From Pseudarthrobacter oxydans (GTDB lineage Bacteria > Actinomycetota > Actinomycetes > Actinomycetales > Micrococcaceae), in assembly GCF_013314975.1 (NCBI RefSeq), contig NZ_JABTYH010000029.1:1-64000 (forward strand): DNA of 64,000 bases, read 5' to 3'. Every line of letters begins with the position of its first letter. Within the stretch, counting starts at the first letter, position 1. The notes under the pieces are model-generated. The model had not been told where the DNA came from. It searched no databases and saw only the letters and a program-made list of their open reading frames with translations. This document shows, in pieces, positions 10,897 through 24,884 of this stretch. Both the position numbers and the translations under genes were made by a program.

Positions 10897-11427
10897 TTAT
10901 TGCCCGGCTTCTTCAGCCAGCTGCAGGAACCTGGCGGCGAGGTCCTGGCCGCCCTGCGGGTCCCGGGCCACCAGCAGCACGGTGTCGTCCCCGGCAATGG
11001 TGCCCAGGATGGACGGCATCACCGAGTGGTCGATGGCCAGTGCCAGGAAGTTCGCGGCCCCCGGCGGGGTGCGGAGCACGGCGATGTTGGCCGAGGCCTC
11101 CGCGGTGACCAGCAGTTCGCTGCACAGCCGGGCCAGCCGGGCGTCCAGGATCTCCTGGCTCACGCCGCTCCGGGCAGCCCGTTCGCCGCCTTCGCCGGGT
11201 ACGGCGTACACCAGCACGCCCTCCTTGCCGCGGACCCGGACCGCACCGAGTTCCACGAGGTCCCGCGACAGCGTTGCCTGGGTGACCTGCACGCCGTCGT
11301 CCGCCAGCAGTGCTGCCAGCTCCGCCTGGGAACGCACGGACTCCCCCGTCAGGATGGCGGTGATGCGCGCCTGGCGGGCTGTCTTGGTCGCAGGGCTGGA
11401 GCCCGGCGACGCCGGTTGGGCGGACAC
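10897..11427 (-). CDS. argR: arginine repressor
   Basis: Hexameric arginine-responsive repressor. 176 residues: an N-terminal winged HTH (about 20-85; [30 protein letters not shown], shown here only to mark the helix pair) and a C-terminal arginine-binding and oligomerisation domain with GTIAGDDT. With bound arginine it should bind the ARG-box pair upstream of argC, closing a feedback loop within the operon it belongs to. The GTG start overlaps the argF stop (TAGTG). Lying between argF and argG is the standard actinobacterial position. Confidence 0.95.
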   Translation of the reverse strand: MSAQPASPGSSPATKTARQARITAILTGESVRSQAELAALLADDGVQVTQATLSRDLVELGAVRVRGKEGVLVYAVPGEGGERAARSGVSQEILDARLARLCSELLVTAEASANIAVLRTPPGAANFLALAIDHSVMPSILGTIAGDDTVLLVARDPQGGQDLAARFLQLAEEAGQ

Positions 11428-12433
11428 TAGAACGTGCTCTCCCCTGTGCCTTCAACGGGTGCGAGTCCGTCGACGAAGGCCAGGCCCGACCGGTGCATCA
11501 GCCAGGCCATCAGGGCCTTCTGTGCGTGCAGCCGGTTTTCGGCCTCGTCCCAGACGATGGACTGCGGTCCGTCGATGACGCCGGCAGAGATTTCGTAGCC
11601 GCGGTAGGCGGGCAGGCAGTGAAGTACGACGGCGTCTTCCGCAGCCTGTGCCATGGCGGCCTCGTCCACGGCGTACTCCCGGAACAGCTGCATCCGGGCT
11701 TCCTTTTCCGCTTCCTGCCCCATGGACACCCACGTGTCCGTGGCAACGACGTCGGCGCCTTTCAAGGCCTCCGCCGCGTCACTGGTGATGAGCACCGAGC
11801 CACCCGTCTCCGCAGCGCGTTCCTCGGCTGCGGCCACGATGTCTGCTGCCGGCAGGTAGCCCTCCGGCCCGGCGATCCGCACGTGCATCCCGGCCGTGAC
11901 TCCGGCCAGCAGGTAGGAGTTGGCCATGTTGTTGGCGGCGTCCCCCAGGTAGCTCATGGTGAGGCCTTTGAGTTCGCCCTTGTGCTCTTTCACGGCCAGC
12001 AGGTCCGCCAGCAGCTGGCAGGGGTGGTAATCGTCGCACAGGGCGTTGATCACCGGAACCCTAGAGTTCTCCGCCATGGCCACCAAACCGGCGTGGGCGC
12101 CGGTCCGCCAGACGATGGTGGACACCATCCGCTCCAGGACCCTGGCGGTGTCCTCCACGGATTCCTTGTGCCCGATCTGCGCCTCTCCAGGGTTGATGAT
12201 CAGGGCGTTGCCGCCCAGGTCCGCGATCCCTGTGGCGAACGAGACCCTGGTCCGGGTGGAGGTTTTGTCGAAGATCACGGCCACTGTCTTGCGGCCGCTG
12301 CCCTCGGCGGCGTACGGCTGGACGCTGTAGGGCGCCGCCTTCATCCGGGCCGCGAGGCCGAGGACCTCGGCCTGTTCGGCGGGGCTGAGGTCCGTGTCCT
12401 TGAGGAAGTGCCGGGTAGCGCTGGCTGCTGGTG

Positions 12434-12437
<4 letters not shown>
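11427..12437 (-). CDS. argF: ornithine carbamoyltransferase
   Basis: Transfers the carbamoyl group from carbamoyl phosphate to ornithine, giving citrulline. 336 residues. Carbamoyl-phosphate-binding STRTR is near residue 59, RTGAHAG and DDYHPCQ are in the middle, and the ornithine-binding HCLPAYRG is at the C-terminal side. The GTG start at 12437 shares GTGA with the argD stop. An anabolic role is clear from the operon. Carbamoyl-phosphate synthase genes are not in the window. Confidence 0.96.
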
Positions 12438-13701
<1,264 letters not shown>

Positions 13702-13705
<4 letters not shown>

Positions 13706-14655
13706 GCGTTTGTCTCCTCGTCGGGGACCACCTGCGTGCCGATGCCCGCGGTGGTGAAGGTTTCCAGCAGCATGGAGTGGGCCAGGCGTCCGTCCACGAT
13801 GTGCGCACGCTCCACGCCGCCGTCGATCGCCTTGAGGCAAGCCTCCATCTTGGGGATCATGCCGGATTCCAGCGAGGGCAGGAGCTCCCGCAGGTCCGAT
13901 GCTTTCAGGGAGGAGATCAGCGAGCTCTTGTCCGGCCAGTTGGCATACAGTCCTTCGACGTCGGTGAGGATCACCAGTTTGGAGGCACCGAGGGCTTCGG
14001 CCAGGGCTGCCGCCGCGGTGTCCGCATTGACGTTGAGCACCTGTCCCGTGGTCTGGACGCTGCCGTCTGCTGCGAACCCCTCGACGTCGATCTCCGGGGC
14101 CACCGTGGAGATCACGGGGATGCGGCCGGCGGCGAGGATGTCCAGGATGCCTTCCGGGTTTACGCCCACCACTTCACCCACGAGCCCCAGGTCCACTTCC
14201 TCGCCGTCGATGACGGTGCCAGTGCGCACGGCGCGCAGCAGTCCGCCGTCTTCACCGGACATGCCCACGGCGTAGGGGCCGTGGGAGTTGATCAGGCCCA
14301 CGAGTTCGCGGCCCACCTGGCCGGTGAGGACCATGCGGACCACGTCCATGGCTTCCGGAGTGGTGACCCGCAGGCCGCCCTTGAACTCGGACTCGATGCC
14401 CAGCCGGGCCAGCATGGAGTTGATCTGGGGCCCGCCCCCGTGCACCACCACAGGGTGGATGCCCACGTGGTGCAGGAACACGACGTCTTCGGCGAAGGCA
14501 CGGCGCAGCTCGTCGTTGACCATGGCGTTGCCGCCATACTTGATCACCATGGTGGTGCCGGCAAAGCGCTGGATCCAGGGCAACGCCTCGATCAGGGTGC
14601 CGGCCTTGCTTTGGGCGTCGAGCGTGGACGTGGTTTCGCGGGTGCGGGTGTTCAT
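13702..14655 (-). CDS. argB: acetylglutamate kinase
   Basis: Phosphorylates N-acetylglutamate. 317 residues of the amino-acid kinase fold: VIKYGGNAM near residue 38, HGGGPQIN near 73, and C-terminal [19 protein letters not shown]. This is usually the step inhibited by arginine, and the N-terminal extension before the kinase core fits the arginine-sensitive hexameric class, which is inference. It lies 55 bp downstream of argJ, the only sizeable gap in this half of the operon, and overlaps argD by 4 bp. Confidence 0.95.
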
Positions 14656-14710
14656 CAGGCAGTTTCTCCAAGGTTGCCGGGCGCCGGAAGGGGCCGGCTC
14701 AGGTGGTGCG

Positions 14711-15877
14711 TCAGCTTGAGTAGGCGCTGTTCTCGTGCACGTAGTCGTGGGTCAGGTCATTCGTCCAGATGGTAGCCTCGGCGTCGCCGGCCTGGAGGTC
14801 GATTTCCACGAGGACCTCGCGCGGTTCCAGGTCCACCAGGCCGCGGTCGTCGCCAATGCTGCCGTTGCGGCAGATCTGGACACCGTTCATGGCCACGTTG
14901 AGCTGGTCGGGTTCGAAGACGGCGTCAGTGGTGCCGACGGCCGACAGTACCCGTCCCCAGTTGGGGTCCTTGCCGAAAATGGCGGCCTTGAAGAGGTTGG
15001 AGCGGGCCACGGAACGGCTGACGGTTTCGGCGTCCGCTTCGCTGGCAGCGTTGAAGGTGCGGATGGCGATGTCGTGGCTGGCACCCTCGGCGTCGGCGAT
15101 GAGCTTCCGCGCGAGTTCGGTGCAGACCTGGGTCAGGCCGGCACCGAAGGCCTCTGCCGACGGCACGGCGCCGGAGGCACCTGAGGACAGCAGGACCACG
15201 GTGTCGTTGGTGGACATGCAGCCGTCCGAGTCTGCCCGGTCGAACGTGACCCGGGTGGCGTCGCGGAGGACGACGTCGAGCAGTTCCGCGTCCACGGCCG
15301 CATCAGTGGTGAGGACCACCAGCATGGTGGCCAGACCCGGAGCCAGCATGCCCGCGCCCTTGGCGATCCCGCCGATGGCGAATTCCTCGCCGTCCGCATC
15401 GGTGCCGATAAACAGCGCCGCCTTGGGAACGGAGTCGGTGGTCATGATTGCCGTCGCCGCTTCGGGGCCGCCGTCGGCGCTCAGCGCGGCAGCAGCAGCC
15501 TCCACGCCGGGAAGGATTTTGTCCATGGGCAGCTGCTCGCCGATCAGGCCGGTGGAACACACAAACACGTCCGTGGCGGAGATGTCCAGGACCTTGGCCA
15601 CCTTTTCGGCGGTGCTGTGCGTGTTCTGGAAGCCGGCCGGCCCGGTGCAGGCGTTCGCTCCGCCGGAGTTGAGGACAACCGCGTCCACGCGGCCGTCCGA
15701 GACCACCTGGCGGGACCAGTGCACAGGTGCTGCGGCGACGCGGTTGCTGGTGAAGACGGCAGCGGCGGCCTTGGACGGGCCGTCATTCACCACCAGGGCA
15801 AGGTCCGGTTTGCCGGAGGCCTTGAGTCCGGCGGTGACGCCGGCGGCCCGGAATCCACGGGGGGCGGTAACGGTCAC
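14711..15877 (-). CDS. argJ: bifunctional ornithine acetyltransferase / N-acetylglutamate synthase
   Basis: Recycles the acetyl group from acetylornithine to glutamate, so the operon runs the cyclic pathway. 388 residues. The self-cleavage motif [14 protein letters not shown] is present; cleavage is expected between A183 and T184, leaving Thr184 as the nucleophile of the beta chain. The oxyanion-hole STGLIGE is at 108-114. The GTG start at 15877 overlaps the argC stop. Whether it is bifunctional or only the transferase cannot be told from sequence; no argA is visible here. Confidence 0.95.
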   Translation of the reverse strand: MTVTAPRGFRAAGVTAGLKASGKPDLALVVNDGPSKAAAAVFTSNRVAAAPVHWSRQVVSDGRVDAVVLNSGGANACTGPAGFQNTHSTAEKVAKVLDISATDVFVCSTGLIGEQLPMDKILPGVEAAAAALSADGGPEAATAIMTTDSVPKAALFIGTDADGEEFAIGGIAKGAGMLAPGLATMLVVLTTDAAVDAELLDVVLRDATRVTFDRADSDGCMSTNDTVVLLSSGASGAVPSAEAFGAGLTQVCTELARKLIADAEGASHDIAIRTFNAASEADAETVSRSVARSNLFKAAIFGKDPNWGRVLSAVGTTDAVFEPDQLNVAMNGVQICRNGSIGDDRGLVDLEPREVLVEIDLQAGDAEATIWTNDLTHDYVHENSAYSS

Positions 15878-16905
15878 GGGGCAACTCCCTGCAGGTCAAG
15901 GCCGGCGGTTTCCGCGAGGCCGAGGGCAATGTTCATGGACTGGACGGCGCCGCCGGCGGTCCCTTTGGTGAGGTTATCGATGGCGCAGGTAACGATCACC
16001 CGGCCGGTGTGGGAATCGAATGCCAACTGCATGGCGGCATGGTTCGACCCTTGCACGGACTTCGTGGCGGGCCACTGGCCTTCCGGGAGGACGTGCACGA
16101 ACGGTTCGTCGTCGTAGGCATCGGTCCAGGCCTGGCGGAGCTGCTCCCCCGTGGTGCCGGCTTTGACCTTCGCCGTCGCCGTCGTGAGGATGCCCCGGCT
16201 CATGGGCGCCAGGGTGGGCGTGAAGGACACGGTGACCTGTTCGCCCGCGGCGTTGGACAGGCCCTGTTCGATCTCGGGGGTGTGGCGGTGTCCGCCGCCA
16301 ACGCCATAAGGGCTCATGGAACCCATGACCTCTGAACCGATGAGGTTCACTTTGGCGGCCTTGCCTGCACCCGAGGTGCCGGAGGCAGAAACGATGACGA
16401 CGTCGTCGGGCTGGAGGAGCCCGGCGGCGAAGCCGGGCGCAAGGGCCAGCAGGGCCGACGTCGGGTAGCAGCCGGGCACGGCGATGCGGTTGGCGCCCTT
16501 GAGCGCTTCGCGCTGGCCCGGGAGCTCCGGCAGGCCATAGGGCCAGGTGCCGGCGTGGGCGGAACCGTAGAACTTTTCCCACGCCGCCGGGTCCTCCAGC
16601 CGGTGGTCTGCCCCGGCGTCGATGACGACGGTCCCCGCCGGCAGCTGGGCTGCTATCTCCGCGGAGGCGCCGTGCGGCAGGGCCAGGAAGACGACGTCGT
16701 GGCCGGACAGGTTCTCCACCGAGGTGTCCTCGAGGATGCGGCTTGCGAGCCCGTGCAGGTGGGGCTGCAGTTCGCCGAGCCGGGATCCGGCATTGCTGTG
16801 GGCTGTGATGGCTCCAATGGTGACGCCAGGATGCCCGGCCAAGAGGCGCAGGACCTCTCCCCCGGCGTATCCGCTGGCGCCGGACACTGCAACAGAAATA
16901 GTCAT
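15874..16905 (-). CDS. argC: N-acetyl-gamma-glutamyl-phosphate reductase
   Basis: NADPH-dependent reduction of N-acetylglutamyl phosphate to the semialdehyde. 343 residues. The Rossmann motif [10 protein letters not shown] is at 8-17, and the catalytic cysteine C146 lies in AVPGCYPTS. Two in-frame ATGs exist (16905, 16917). I prefer 16905, which has GGTGGT in SD position, whereas 16917 has none. It is the first gene of argCJBDFRGH, and ARG-box halves lie 22-48 bp upstream. Confidence 0.95.
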   Translation of the reverse strand: MTISVAVSGASGYAGGEVLRLLAGHPGVTIGAITAHSNAGSRLGELQPHLHGLASRILEDTSVENLSGHDVVFLALPHGASAEIAAQLPAGTVVIDAGADHRLEDPAAWEKFYGSAHAGTWPYGLPELPGQREALKGANRIAVPGCYPTSALLALAPGFAAGLLQPDDVVIVSASGTSGAGKAAKVNLIGSEVMGSMSPYGVGGGHRHTPEIEQGLSNAAGEQVTVSFTPTLAPMSRGILTTATAKVKAGTTGEQLRQAWTDAYDDEPFVHVLPEGQWPATKSVQGSNHAAMQLAFDSHTGRVIVTCAIDNLTKGTAGGAVQSMNIALGLAETAGLDLQGVAP

Positions 16906-16926
16906 GACCACCACCATACAGCAAAA

Positions 16927-16953
16927 GTATTCACTGATACCGATATTTATGCA
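16927..16953. promoter_or_regulatory. ARG-box operator upstream of argC
   Basis: On the minus strand two ArgR half-site-like words lie close together: TGCATAAATAT (16943-16953) and TGAATAC (16927-16933). They fit the AT-rich ARG-box pattern of the ArgR family. The A+T content stands out sharply from its surroundings. The site lies directly upstream of argC and within the 145 bp shared with the divergent quinone oxidoreductase gene. Repression by ArgR made from the same operon is the expected regulation. Confidence 0.7.
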
Positions 16954-17050
16954 TGCAGCGGAAGGTGCCCGCTATGGGGCTTCCGCGGACTGTCCCTAGG
17001 ATGGTGGCAGCAGCCGGAGCCGGAAACGCCGGGACCGGGAAAGGTGAGCA

Positions 17051-18016
17051 ATGACCCACGCAATCGTCGCACGTCAGGCAGGCGGACCGGAAGTCCTTAC
17101 CTACGAGGACGTCGAACGCCCTGTCCCGGGGCCCGGCCAGCTTCTGGTGAAGGTGGGGGCTGCGGGCGTCAACTTCATTGACACGTACAAGCGCAGCGGC
17201 ACCTACAAGGTCCCTTTCCCGTTCACCCCCGGGTCCGAAGCCGCCGGCACCGTTGAAGCGGTGGGCGATGGCGTCACGGGGTTCGTCCCCGGCGACCGGG
17301 TGGCCACGGCGGAGGGCATCAACTGCTACGCGGACTATGCGCTCGTTGATGAGGGCGCCGCCCTGCCGGTCCCGCGCGGCCTGGACGACCTGACGGCAGC
17401 TGCGCTTCCCCTGCAGGGCATCACCGCCCACTACCTGATGAACTCCACCTTCAAGGTGGAACCGGGCCACACCGTCCTGCTGCACGCGGGCGCGGGCGGC
17501 GTGGGCCTGCTGCTGATCCAGCTGCTCAAGGCCCGCGGTGCGGAAGTCATCACCACCGTTTCCACGGACGCAAAGGAGCAGCTCGCACGCGGGGCCGGCG
17601 CCGACCACGTGCTGCGGTACGAGGGCTTCGCCGAGCGGGTCAGGGAGATCACCAGCGGCACCGGCGCCGACGTGGTGTACGACGGCGTTGGGAAGGACAC
17701 GTTCGACGGCTCACTGGCCGCTTTGCGCGTCCGGGGCATGCTGGTGCTTTTCGGCGCCGCCTCCGGACCCGTTCCGCCCGTGGATCCCCAGCGCCTGAAT
17801 GCCGGCGGCTCGCTGTTCCTGACCAGGCCCACTTTGGGGCATTACCTGAGGGACGCTGCGGAGCGGCGCTGGCGCTCCGGCGAAGTGTTCGCGGCGGCGG
17901 CGGACGGCAGCCTGAAGGTCCGGATCGGCGCCCGCTACCCCCTGGTGCAGGCTGCCCAGGCACACCGCGACCTTGAGGGGCGGAAGACCACCGGAAAGGT
18001 CATCCTGGTTCCGTAG
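17051..18016 (+). CDS. qor: NADPH:quinone oxidoreductase (zeta-crystallin type)
   Basis: Zinc-free medium-chain dehydrogenase/reductase of 321 residues, predicted to reduce quinones with NADPH. GroES-like N-terminal domain (GAAGVNFIDTYKRSG), PFTPGSEAAG, and a nucleotide-binding motif HAGAGGVGLLLIQ near residue 140. The quinone oxidoreductase hallmark AAALPLQGITAHYL precedes it. The zinc cysteines of alcohol dehydrogenases are absent. The ATG has AAAGGTGAG upstream. It is divergent from argC and ends at a strong hairpin shared with pheT. Confidence 0.88.
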   Translation: MTHAIVARQAGGPEVLTYEDVERPVPGPGQLLVKVGAAGVNFIDTYKRSGTYKVPFPFTPGSEAAGTVEAVGDGVTGFVPGDRVATAEGINCYADYALVDEGAALPVPRGLDDLTAAALPLQGITAHYLMNSTFKVEPGHTVLLHAGAGGVGLLLIQLLKARGAEVITTVSTDAKEQLARGAGADHVLRYEGFAERVREITSGTGADVVYDGVGKDTFDGSLAALRVRGMLVLFGAASGPVPPVDPQRLNAGGSLFLTRPTLGHYLRDAAERRWRSGEVFAAAADGSLKVRIGARYPLVQAAQAHRDLEGRKTTGKVILVP

Positions 18017-18034
18017 GACAGACAGCAACGGGAG

Positions 18035-18079
18035 ACAGGGAAGGTCCCCGAGCCGTGCGGCTGCGGGGACCTTCCCTGT
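18035..18079. terminator. bidirectional terminator between qor and pheT
   Basis: 18035-18049 (ACAGGGAAGGTCCCC) pairs perfectly with 18065-18079, and an inner stem AGCC/GGCT lies in the loop. It sits between two convergent genes, 18 bp past the qor stop and 17 bp before the pheT stop. T-tracts are weak on both sides, as is common in high-GC genomes. Confidence 0.8.
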
Positions 18080-18096
18080 TGATGCGTGTTTTGCGG

Positions 18097-20640
<2,544 letters not shown>

Positions 20641-20642
20641 TG

Positions 20643-21704
<1,062 letters not shown>

Positions 21705-21916
21705 CTACTGTTCTTAGCTACGAGTCGTGGCTGCCGGTGAACGGGGCAGCCCTGCACGGTTTCCCGGCGGCGCGTCCGTCACTGGCAGGTCATGGATGAA
21801 TGTCCCCAATGCCAACTGTGCATTCCGGTTCATTCAATGACCAGGTCAGGGCACACCGGTTGAGCCGGCGGCCACTGCCCTCCAGTCTAATTGAAGGCTC
21901 CGGCTACCATAGCCTC

Positions 21917-22402
21917 ATGACAGTGCCGCGGCGCCCGGGAGCCCAGAAGCGCCTCACGGCTGCGCAGAGACTGCGGCAGGCGGCGAACCTGGCCAACGGC
22001 AGCACTGCCCTTGGCCTGGCCGTGGCCCTTGCCGCGCGCACCCGGATCAGCAGCGGCCCCCGCGGCCTGATCCTTGCCTCCGGGTACAGGCCGCGGCTGC
22101 CTTTCGCCGGAGCTTTTACCCTGGGCAACGTGGTGCTGTGCCGGTGCACCGCCGCCGAGATGTTGTCCCGCCCGGCCCTGCTCGGCCACGAGGAAAAACA
22201 CTGCACGCAGTACGCCTGGTGCCTGGGCGCGCCGTTCCTTCCCCTGTACTTCCTGGCCGCAGGCTGGTCGCTGGTGCGCTCCGGCAACCCGGGGACGCGC
22301 AACATCTTCGAGCGCCACGCCGGCCTTGAGGCCGGCGGATACCCGGCACCCGGAACCCGGCGCCGTCCCTCACGCCGCCGCCCGTCTGAAGTGGAGGTTT
22401 GA
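21917..22402 (+). CDS. small HExxH-motif protein of unknown function
   Basis: 161 residues. After a basic N-terminus there is a metal-binding-type motif HEEKH (91-95), then a hydrophobic stretch LPLYFLAAGWSLV (108-120) and NIFERHAG (129-136), giving the pattern H-E-x-x-H...N-x-F-E. This resembles a family of small uncharacterised bacterial proteins with HE-x-x-H-x-x-Q-Y and a following FER motif, possibly metalloprotease-like. I do not know a named function. The tail is basic and low-complexity. Start ATG 21917: TACCAT ends 6 nt upstream, so the mRNA may be leaderless; no good SD is seen. It is followed 3 bp later by the SIMPL gene. Confidence 0.7.
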   Translation: MTVPRRPGAQKRLTAAQRLRQAANLANGSTALGLAVALAARTRISSGPRGLILASGYRPRLPFAGAFTLGNVVLCRCTAAEMLSRPALLGHEEKHCTQYAWCLGAPFLPLYFLAAGWSLVRSGNPGTRNIFERHAGLEAGGYPAPGTRRRPSRRRPSEVEV

Positions 22403-22405
22403 GCC

Positions 22406-23098
22406 ATGGCCACTGCGTACGACGCCGGTAAAGCGGGTGGGAGCCCCACCGGCGGCAACGCTTCTCCCGGCACGGTCCGCGTGTCGGGAGCGGGCTCGGC
22501 GGAAGCTGCGCCGGACCTTGCGGTGGTCTCGATCGGAGTGGAGTGCCGGGCCGATTCGGTGGGGCAGGCCTACGCGCGGGCCGGAACCGGTTCAGACGCC
22601 GTGACGGCGTCCTTCCGCAGGCACGGGGTGGCCGACTCCGACATCCGCACGTCGGGCCTTAACGTCCGCGCGGAGCTCGCCTGGCGGGAAGGCGAAGGAC
22701 AGCGGGTCACCGGATACGTGGCAGCCAGCACCCTCACCGTGAAGCTGCGGGACCCGGGTTCCGCTTCAGCCGCCATCTCGGAGGCAGTTGAGGCGGGCGG
22801 GAACGATGTCCGGCTGAACGGTGCGGAGCTCACTTTCAGCGATGACGCGGCTGTGCGGGTACGCGCCCGGGAGGCCGCCTGGCTGGACGCCCTCAGCACC
22901 GCCACGCAGTATGCGCAGCTTGCCTCTGCCCGGCTGGGACGGGTGCTTTCCGTATCCGAGGACGGACCGGCCCGGGGCCCGGTACCGCTGCCACGGATGC
23001 AGCGGGCAGCGGCCGTTGATTCCCTCAGCGTGGAGGCGGGCAATTCCGTGGTGGACGTGGCAGTCACCGTGGAATGGGAGCTCCTGGCCGGCGCCTAG
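22406..23098 (+). CDS. SIMPL-domain (DUF541) protein
   Basis: 230 residues with a single SIMPL/DUF541 domain from about 22 to 229 (VRVSGAGSAEAAPDLAVVSIGV at the start of the domain; SVEAGNSVVDVAVTVEWEL at the end). Family members form periplasmic or cytoplasmic oligomeric shells and are tied to oxidative-stress tolerance in some bacteria. No signal peptide is visible, so this one is probably cytoplasmic. GGAGG precedes the ATG, within the end of the upstream gene. The pair is probably cotranscribed. Confidence 0.85.
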   Translation: MATAYDAGKAGGSPTGGNASPGTVRVSGAGSAEAAPDLAVVSIGVECRADSVGQAYARAGTGSDAVTASFRRHGVADSDIRTSGLNVRAELAWREGEGQRVTGYVAASTLTVKLRDPGSASAAISEAVEAGGNDVRLNGAELTFSDDAAVRVRAREAAWLDALSTATQYAQLASARLGRVLSVSEDGPARGPVPLPRMQRAAAVDSLSVEAGNSVVDVAVTVEWELLAGA

Positions 23099-23127
23099 AC
23101 GTTCCCCGCACCACATACCGCCCATGC

Positions 23128-23163
23128 TTGACATTAGTTCGAACATAGATTCGAATGGACGGC
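23128..23163 (+). promoter_or_regulatory. SOS promoter with LexA box in the spacer
   Basis: A perfect -35 TTGACA (23128-23133), 17-bp spacer and -10 TCGAAT (23151-23156) contain the LexA-type palindrome TCGAAC-ATAG-ATTCGA (23139-23154). The -10 ends 7 nt before the ATG at 23164, which predicts a leaderless mRNA. LexA bound here would block RNA polymerase directly. Confidence 0.8.
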
Positions 23164-24276
23164 ATGAGATGGGACGCCCAAGCACTGATGCCCCGGCCAG
23201 CGGAAACGGCTGCGCACACCCCATCCCCCGCATTGCTTCCCCTGGCCGGGCTGGTCCGCTCCATCACAACCCCCGAGTTCGCTGGCATCACCTTCCATGA
23301 GGTCACCGCCAAATCGGTGCTCAACAAGGTGCCTGCCGGTTCACGGATGCCCTTCGAATGGACCATCAACCCGTACCGGGGCTGCAGCCACGCCTGCGTG
23401 TACTGCTTTGCCCGCAAGAGCCACACCTACCTTGATTTTGACGCCGGGCTGGACTTTGACAGCCAGGTGGTGGTGAAAGTCAACGCGGCCGAAGTTCTCC
23501 GGAAGGAACTGGCCAAGCCATCGTGGACGCGTCCGCAGGTTGCCCTGGGTACCAACACGGATCCTTACCAACGGGCCGAGGGCCGCTACCAGCTCATGCC
23601 CGGCATCATCACCGCACTTGCCGAGTCCGGCACTCCCCTGTCCATCCTTACCAAGGGGACCCTGCTTGCCCGCGACATTCCCCTGCTCAAGAGCGCGGCC
23701 GCCCAGGTGCCCGTGGGCATAGGCATCTCGCTGGCCATGACGGACGAAGCCCTGTCCGAGGCCATCGAGCCTGGAACGCCCGGGCCCCGGGCGCGCCTCA
23801 AGCTCGTTTTCCGCCTCCGTGAAGCCGGTCTGCCCTGCGGTGTTATGGCCATGCCCATCCTGCCGTGGCTTTCGGACAGCGATGAGGCACTCGACGCGCT
23901 GTTCGCGTCCCTGGCGGCGGCGGGCGCAACCGGCGTCACGGCCGGGGCCCTGTACCTCAAGCCCGGGACAAGGGAGTGGTTCATGAAGTGGATTGCTGCC
24001 AACCATCCCGGGCTGGCGGGCCGCTACCGGCGGCTCTACGGGACAGGTTCGTACGCGTCCAAGGAGTACCGCTCGTGGCTCGCGGGCAAAGTCCGGTACT
24101 TCAAAGCCCGCCACGGGTTTACCAACACGTCCGGCTTCAGCCACAGGGACCTCGAGGACGATCCCCGCGGCGAGGAAGCCGAATATCCCGCCGGCATCGT
24201 CCCCCAGGCGGCAGCGCCCGGCCAGGCACTGACCGGAAAAAAGGCAGCCTCCGAGGGGCAGGCAACGCTCTTCTAG
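23164..24276 (+). CDS. Rv2578c-family radical SAM protein
   Basis: 370 residues. The radical SAM CxxxCxxC cluster is C74, C78, C81 in YRGCSHACVYCFAR. It matches the mycobacterial Rv2578c family closely from the MRW start to the ATLF end, including NKVP, ALGTNTDPYQRAEGRY and ILTKGT. Family members recall spore photoproduct lyase-like proteins, but the reaction is unknown. I chose ATG 23164 over 23155 because of the conserved MRW start and the promoter geometry. Rv2578c is among LexA-controlled genes in M. tuberculosis, which fits the box here. The stop shares CTAG with the convergent mutT. Confidence 0.88.
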   Translation: MRWDAQALMPRPAETAAHTPSPALLPLAGLVRSITTPEFAGITFHEVTAKSVLNKVPAGSRMPFEWTINPYRGCSHACVYCFARKSHTYLDFDAGLDFDSQVVVKVNAAEVLRKELAKPSWTRPQVALGTNTDPYQRAEGRYQLMPGIITALAESGTPLSILTKGTLLARDIPLLKSAAAQVPVGIGISLAMTDEALSEAIEPGTPGPRARLKLVFRLREAGLPCGVMAMPILPWLSDSDEALDALFASLAAAGATGVTAGALYLKPGTREWFMKWIAANHPGLAGRYRRLYGTGSYASKEYRSWLAGKVRYFKARHGFTNTSGFSHRDLEDDPRGEEAEYPAGIVPQAAAPGQALTGKKAASEGQATLF

Positions 24277-24722
24277 GACCGTGCGCCTGCTGCCCTGACG
24301 GCGACGGCACCGAGCAGGGCCCGGACTATCGGGAAGTCCGCGGGAATCCACGGCAGGCCCAGGACGCCGCTGTGGTCCTCCAGCGCCACCCACCGGAGTT
24401 CATCGTGGTCCTCGAGTGCTTTCGGCTCCCCGTGGGCAATTTCCGCGAACCACACCCGCATGCTGGCCCGGTGGTTCAGCGGCCAGCCGCCCGGAACCTG
24501 CGCCGGGAGCTCAGCGCCGAGCCGGACGGCGATCCCCAACTCCTCAAGCAGTTCGCGGGCCAGCGCCGCCTCCGGCTCCTCGCCGGGCTCCACTTTTCCA
24601 CCGGGGAACTCCCAGAGTCCTGCCAGCTGCTCCGGAGCGCTGCGCCGCGCCACCAGCAGCATGGAGGGTTCCGCCAGGCTGTCCACGACGGCTCCGCCTA
24701 CCACCTGTATCTGTCCGTTCAC
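24273..24722 (-). CDS. mutT: NUDIX hydrolase, MutT type
   Basis: Probably hydrolyses 8-oxo-dGTP to sanitise the nucleotide pool. 149 residues with a complete Nudix box GGKVEPGEE...RELLEELGI (about 41-63). LWEFPGGK just before it is typical of MutT. GTG start; TAGAAT on the minus strand (24729-24734) ends 6 nt before it, suggesting a leaderless mRNA. It converges on the SOS radical SAM gene with overlapping stops. Related NUDIX enzymes have other substrates, so 8-oxo-dGTP is a family-based inference. Confidence 0.83.
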   Translation of the reverse strand: MNGQIQVVGGAVVDSLAEPSMLLVARRSAPEQLAGLWEFPGGKVEPGEEPEAALARELLEELGIAVRLGAELPAQVPGGWPLNHRASMRVWFAEIAHGEPKALEDHDELRWVALEDHSGVLGLPWIPADFPIVRALLGAVAVRAAGARS

Positions 24723-24884
24723 CGCCCCATTCTATGGGGGACAATGAATAGACCAGCTGCAAATTTCCTCCCACACCGGGAATACGGGTTCCCCTTTCCG
24801 GGTTATTTGCAGGGTCCGGACTTCATCAGCCCCACTGCCGTGGCATTGGTCCACCACCACTTTCCTCCTTCGAAAAGCAGGCTT

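Noticed and set aside
10851-10997. longer argG start at 10997
   Set aside because: The extra residues lie in non-coding or argR sequence, lack homology, and the GTG at 10850 has a good SD.
13706-13840. 45-codon N-terminal extension of argD
   Set aside because: It overlaps argB in another frame; ATG 13705 overlaps the argB stop as expected for coupling.
21705-21916. T-box or attenuator upstream of pheS
   Set aside because: No T-box core, no Phe-rich leader peptide and no terminator hairpin could be defended on the minus strand.
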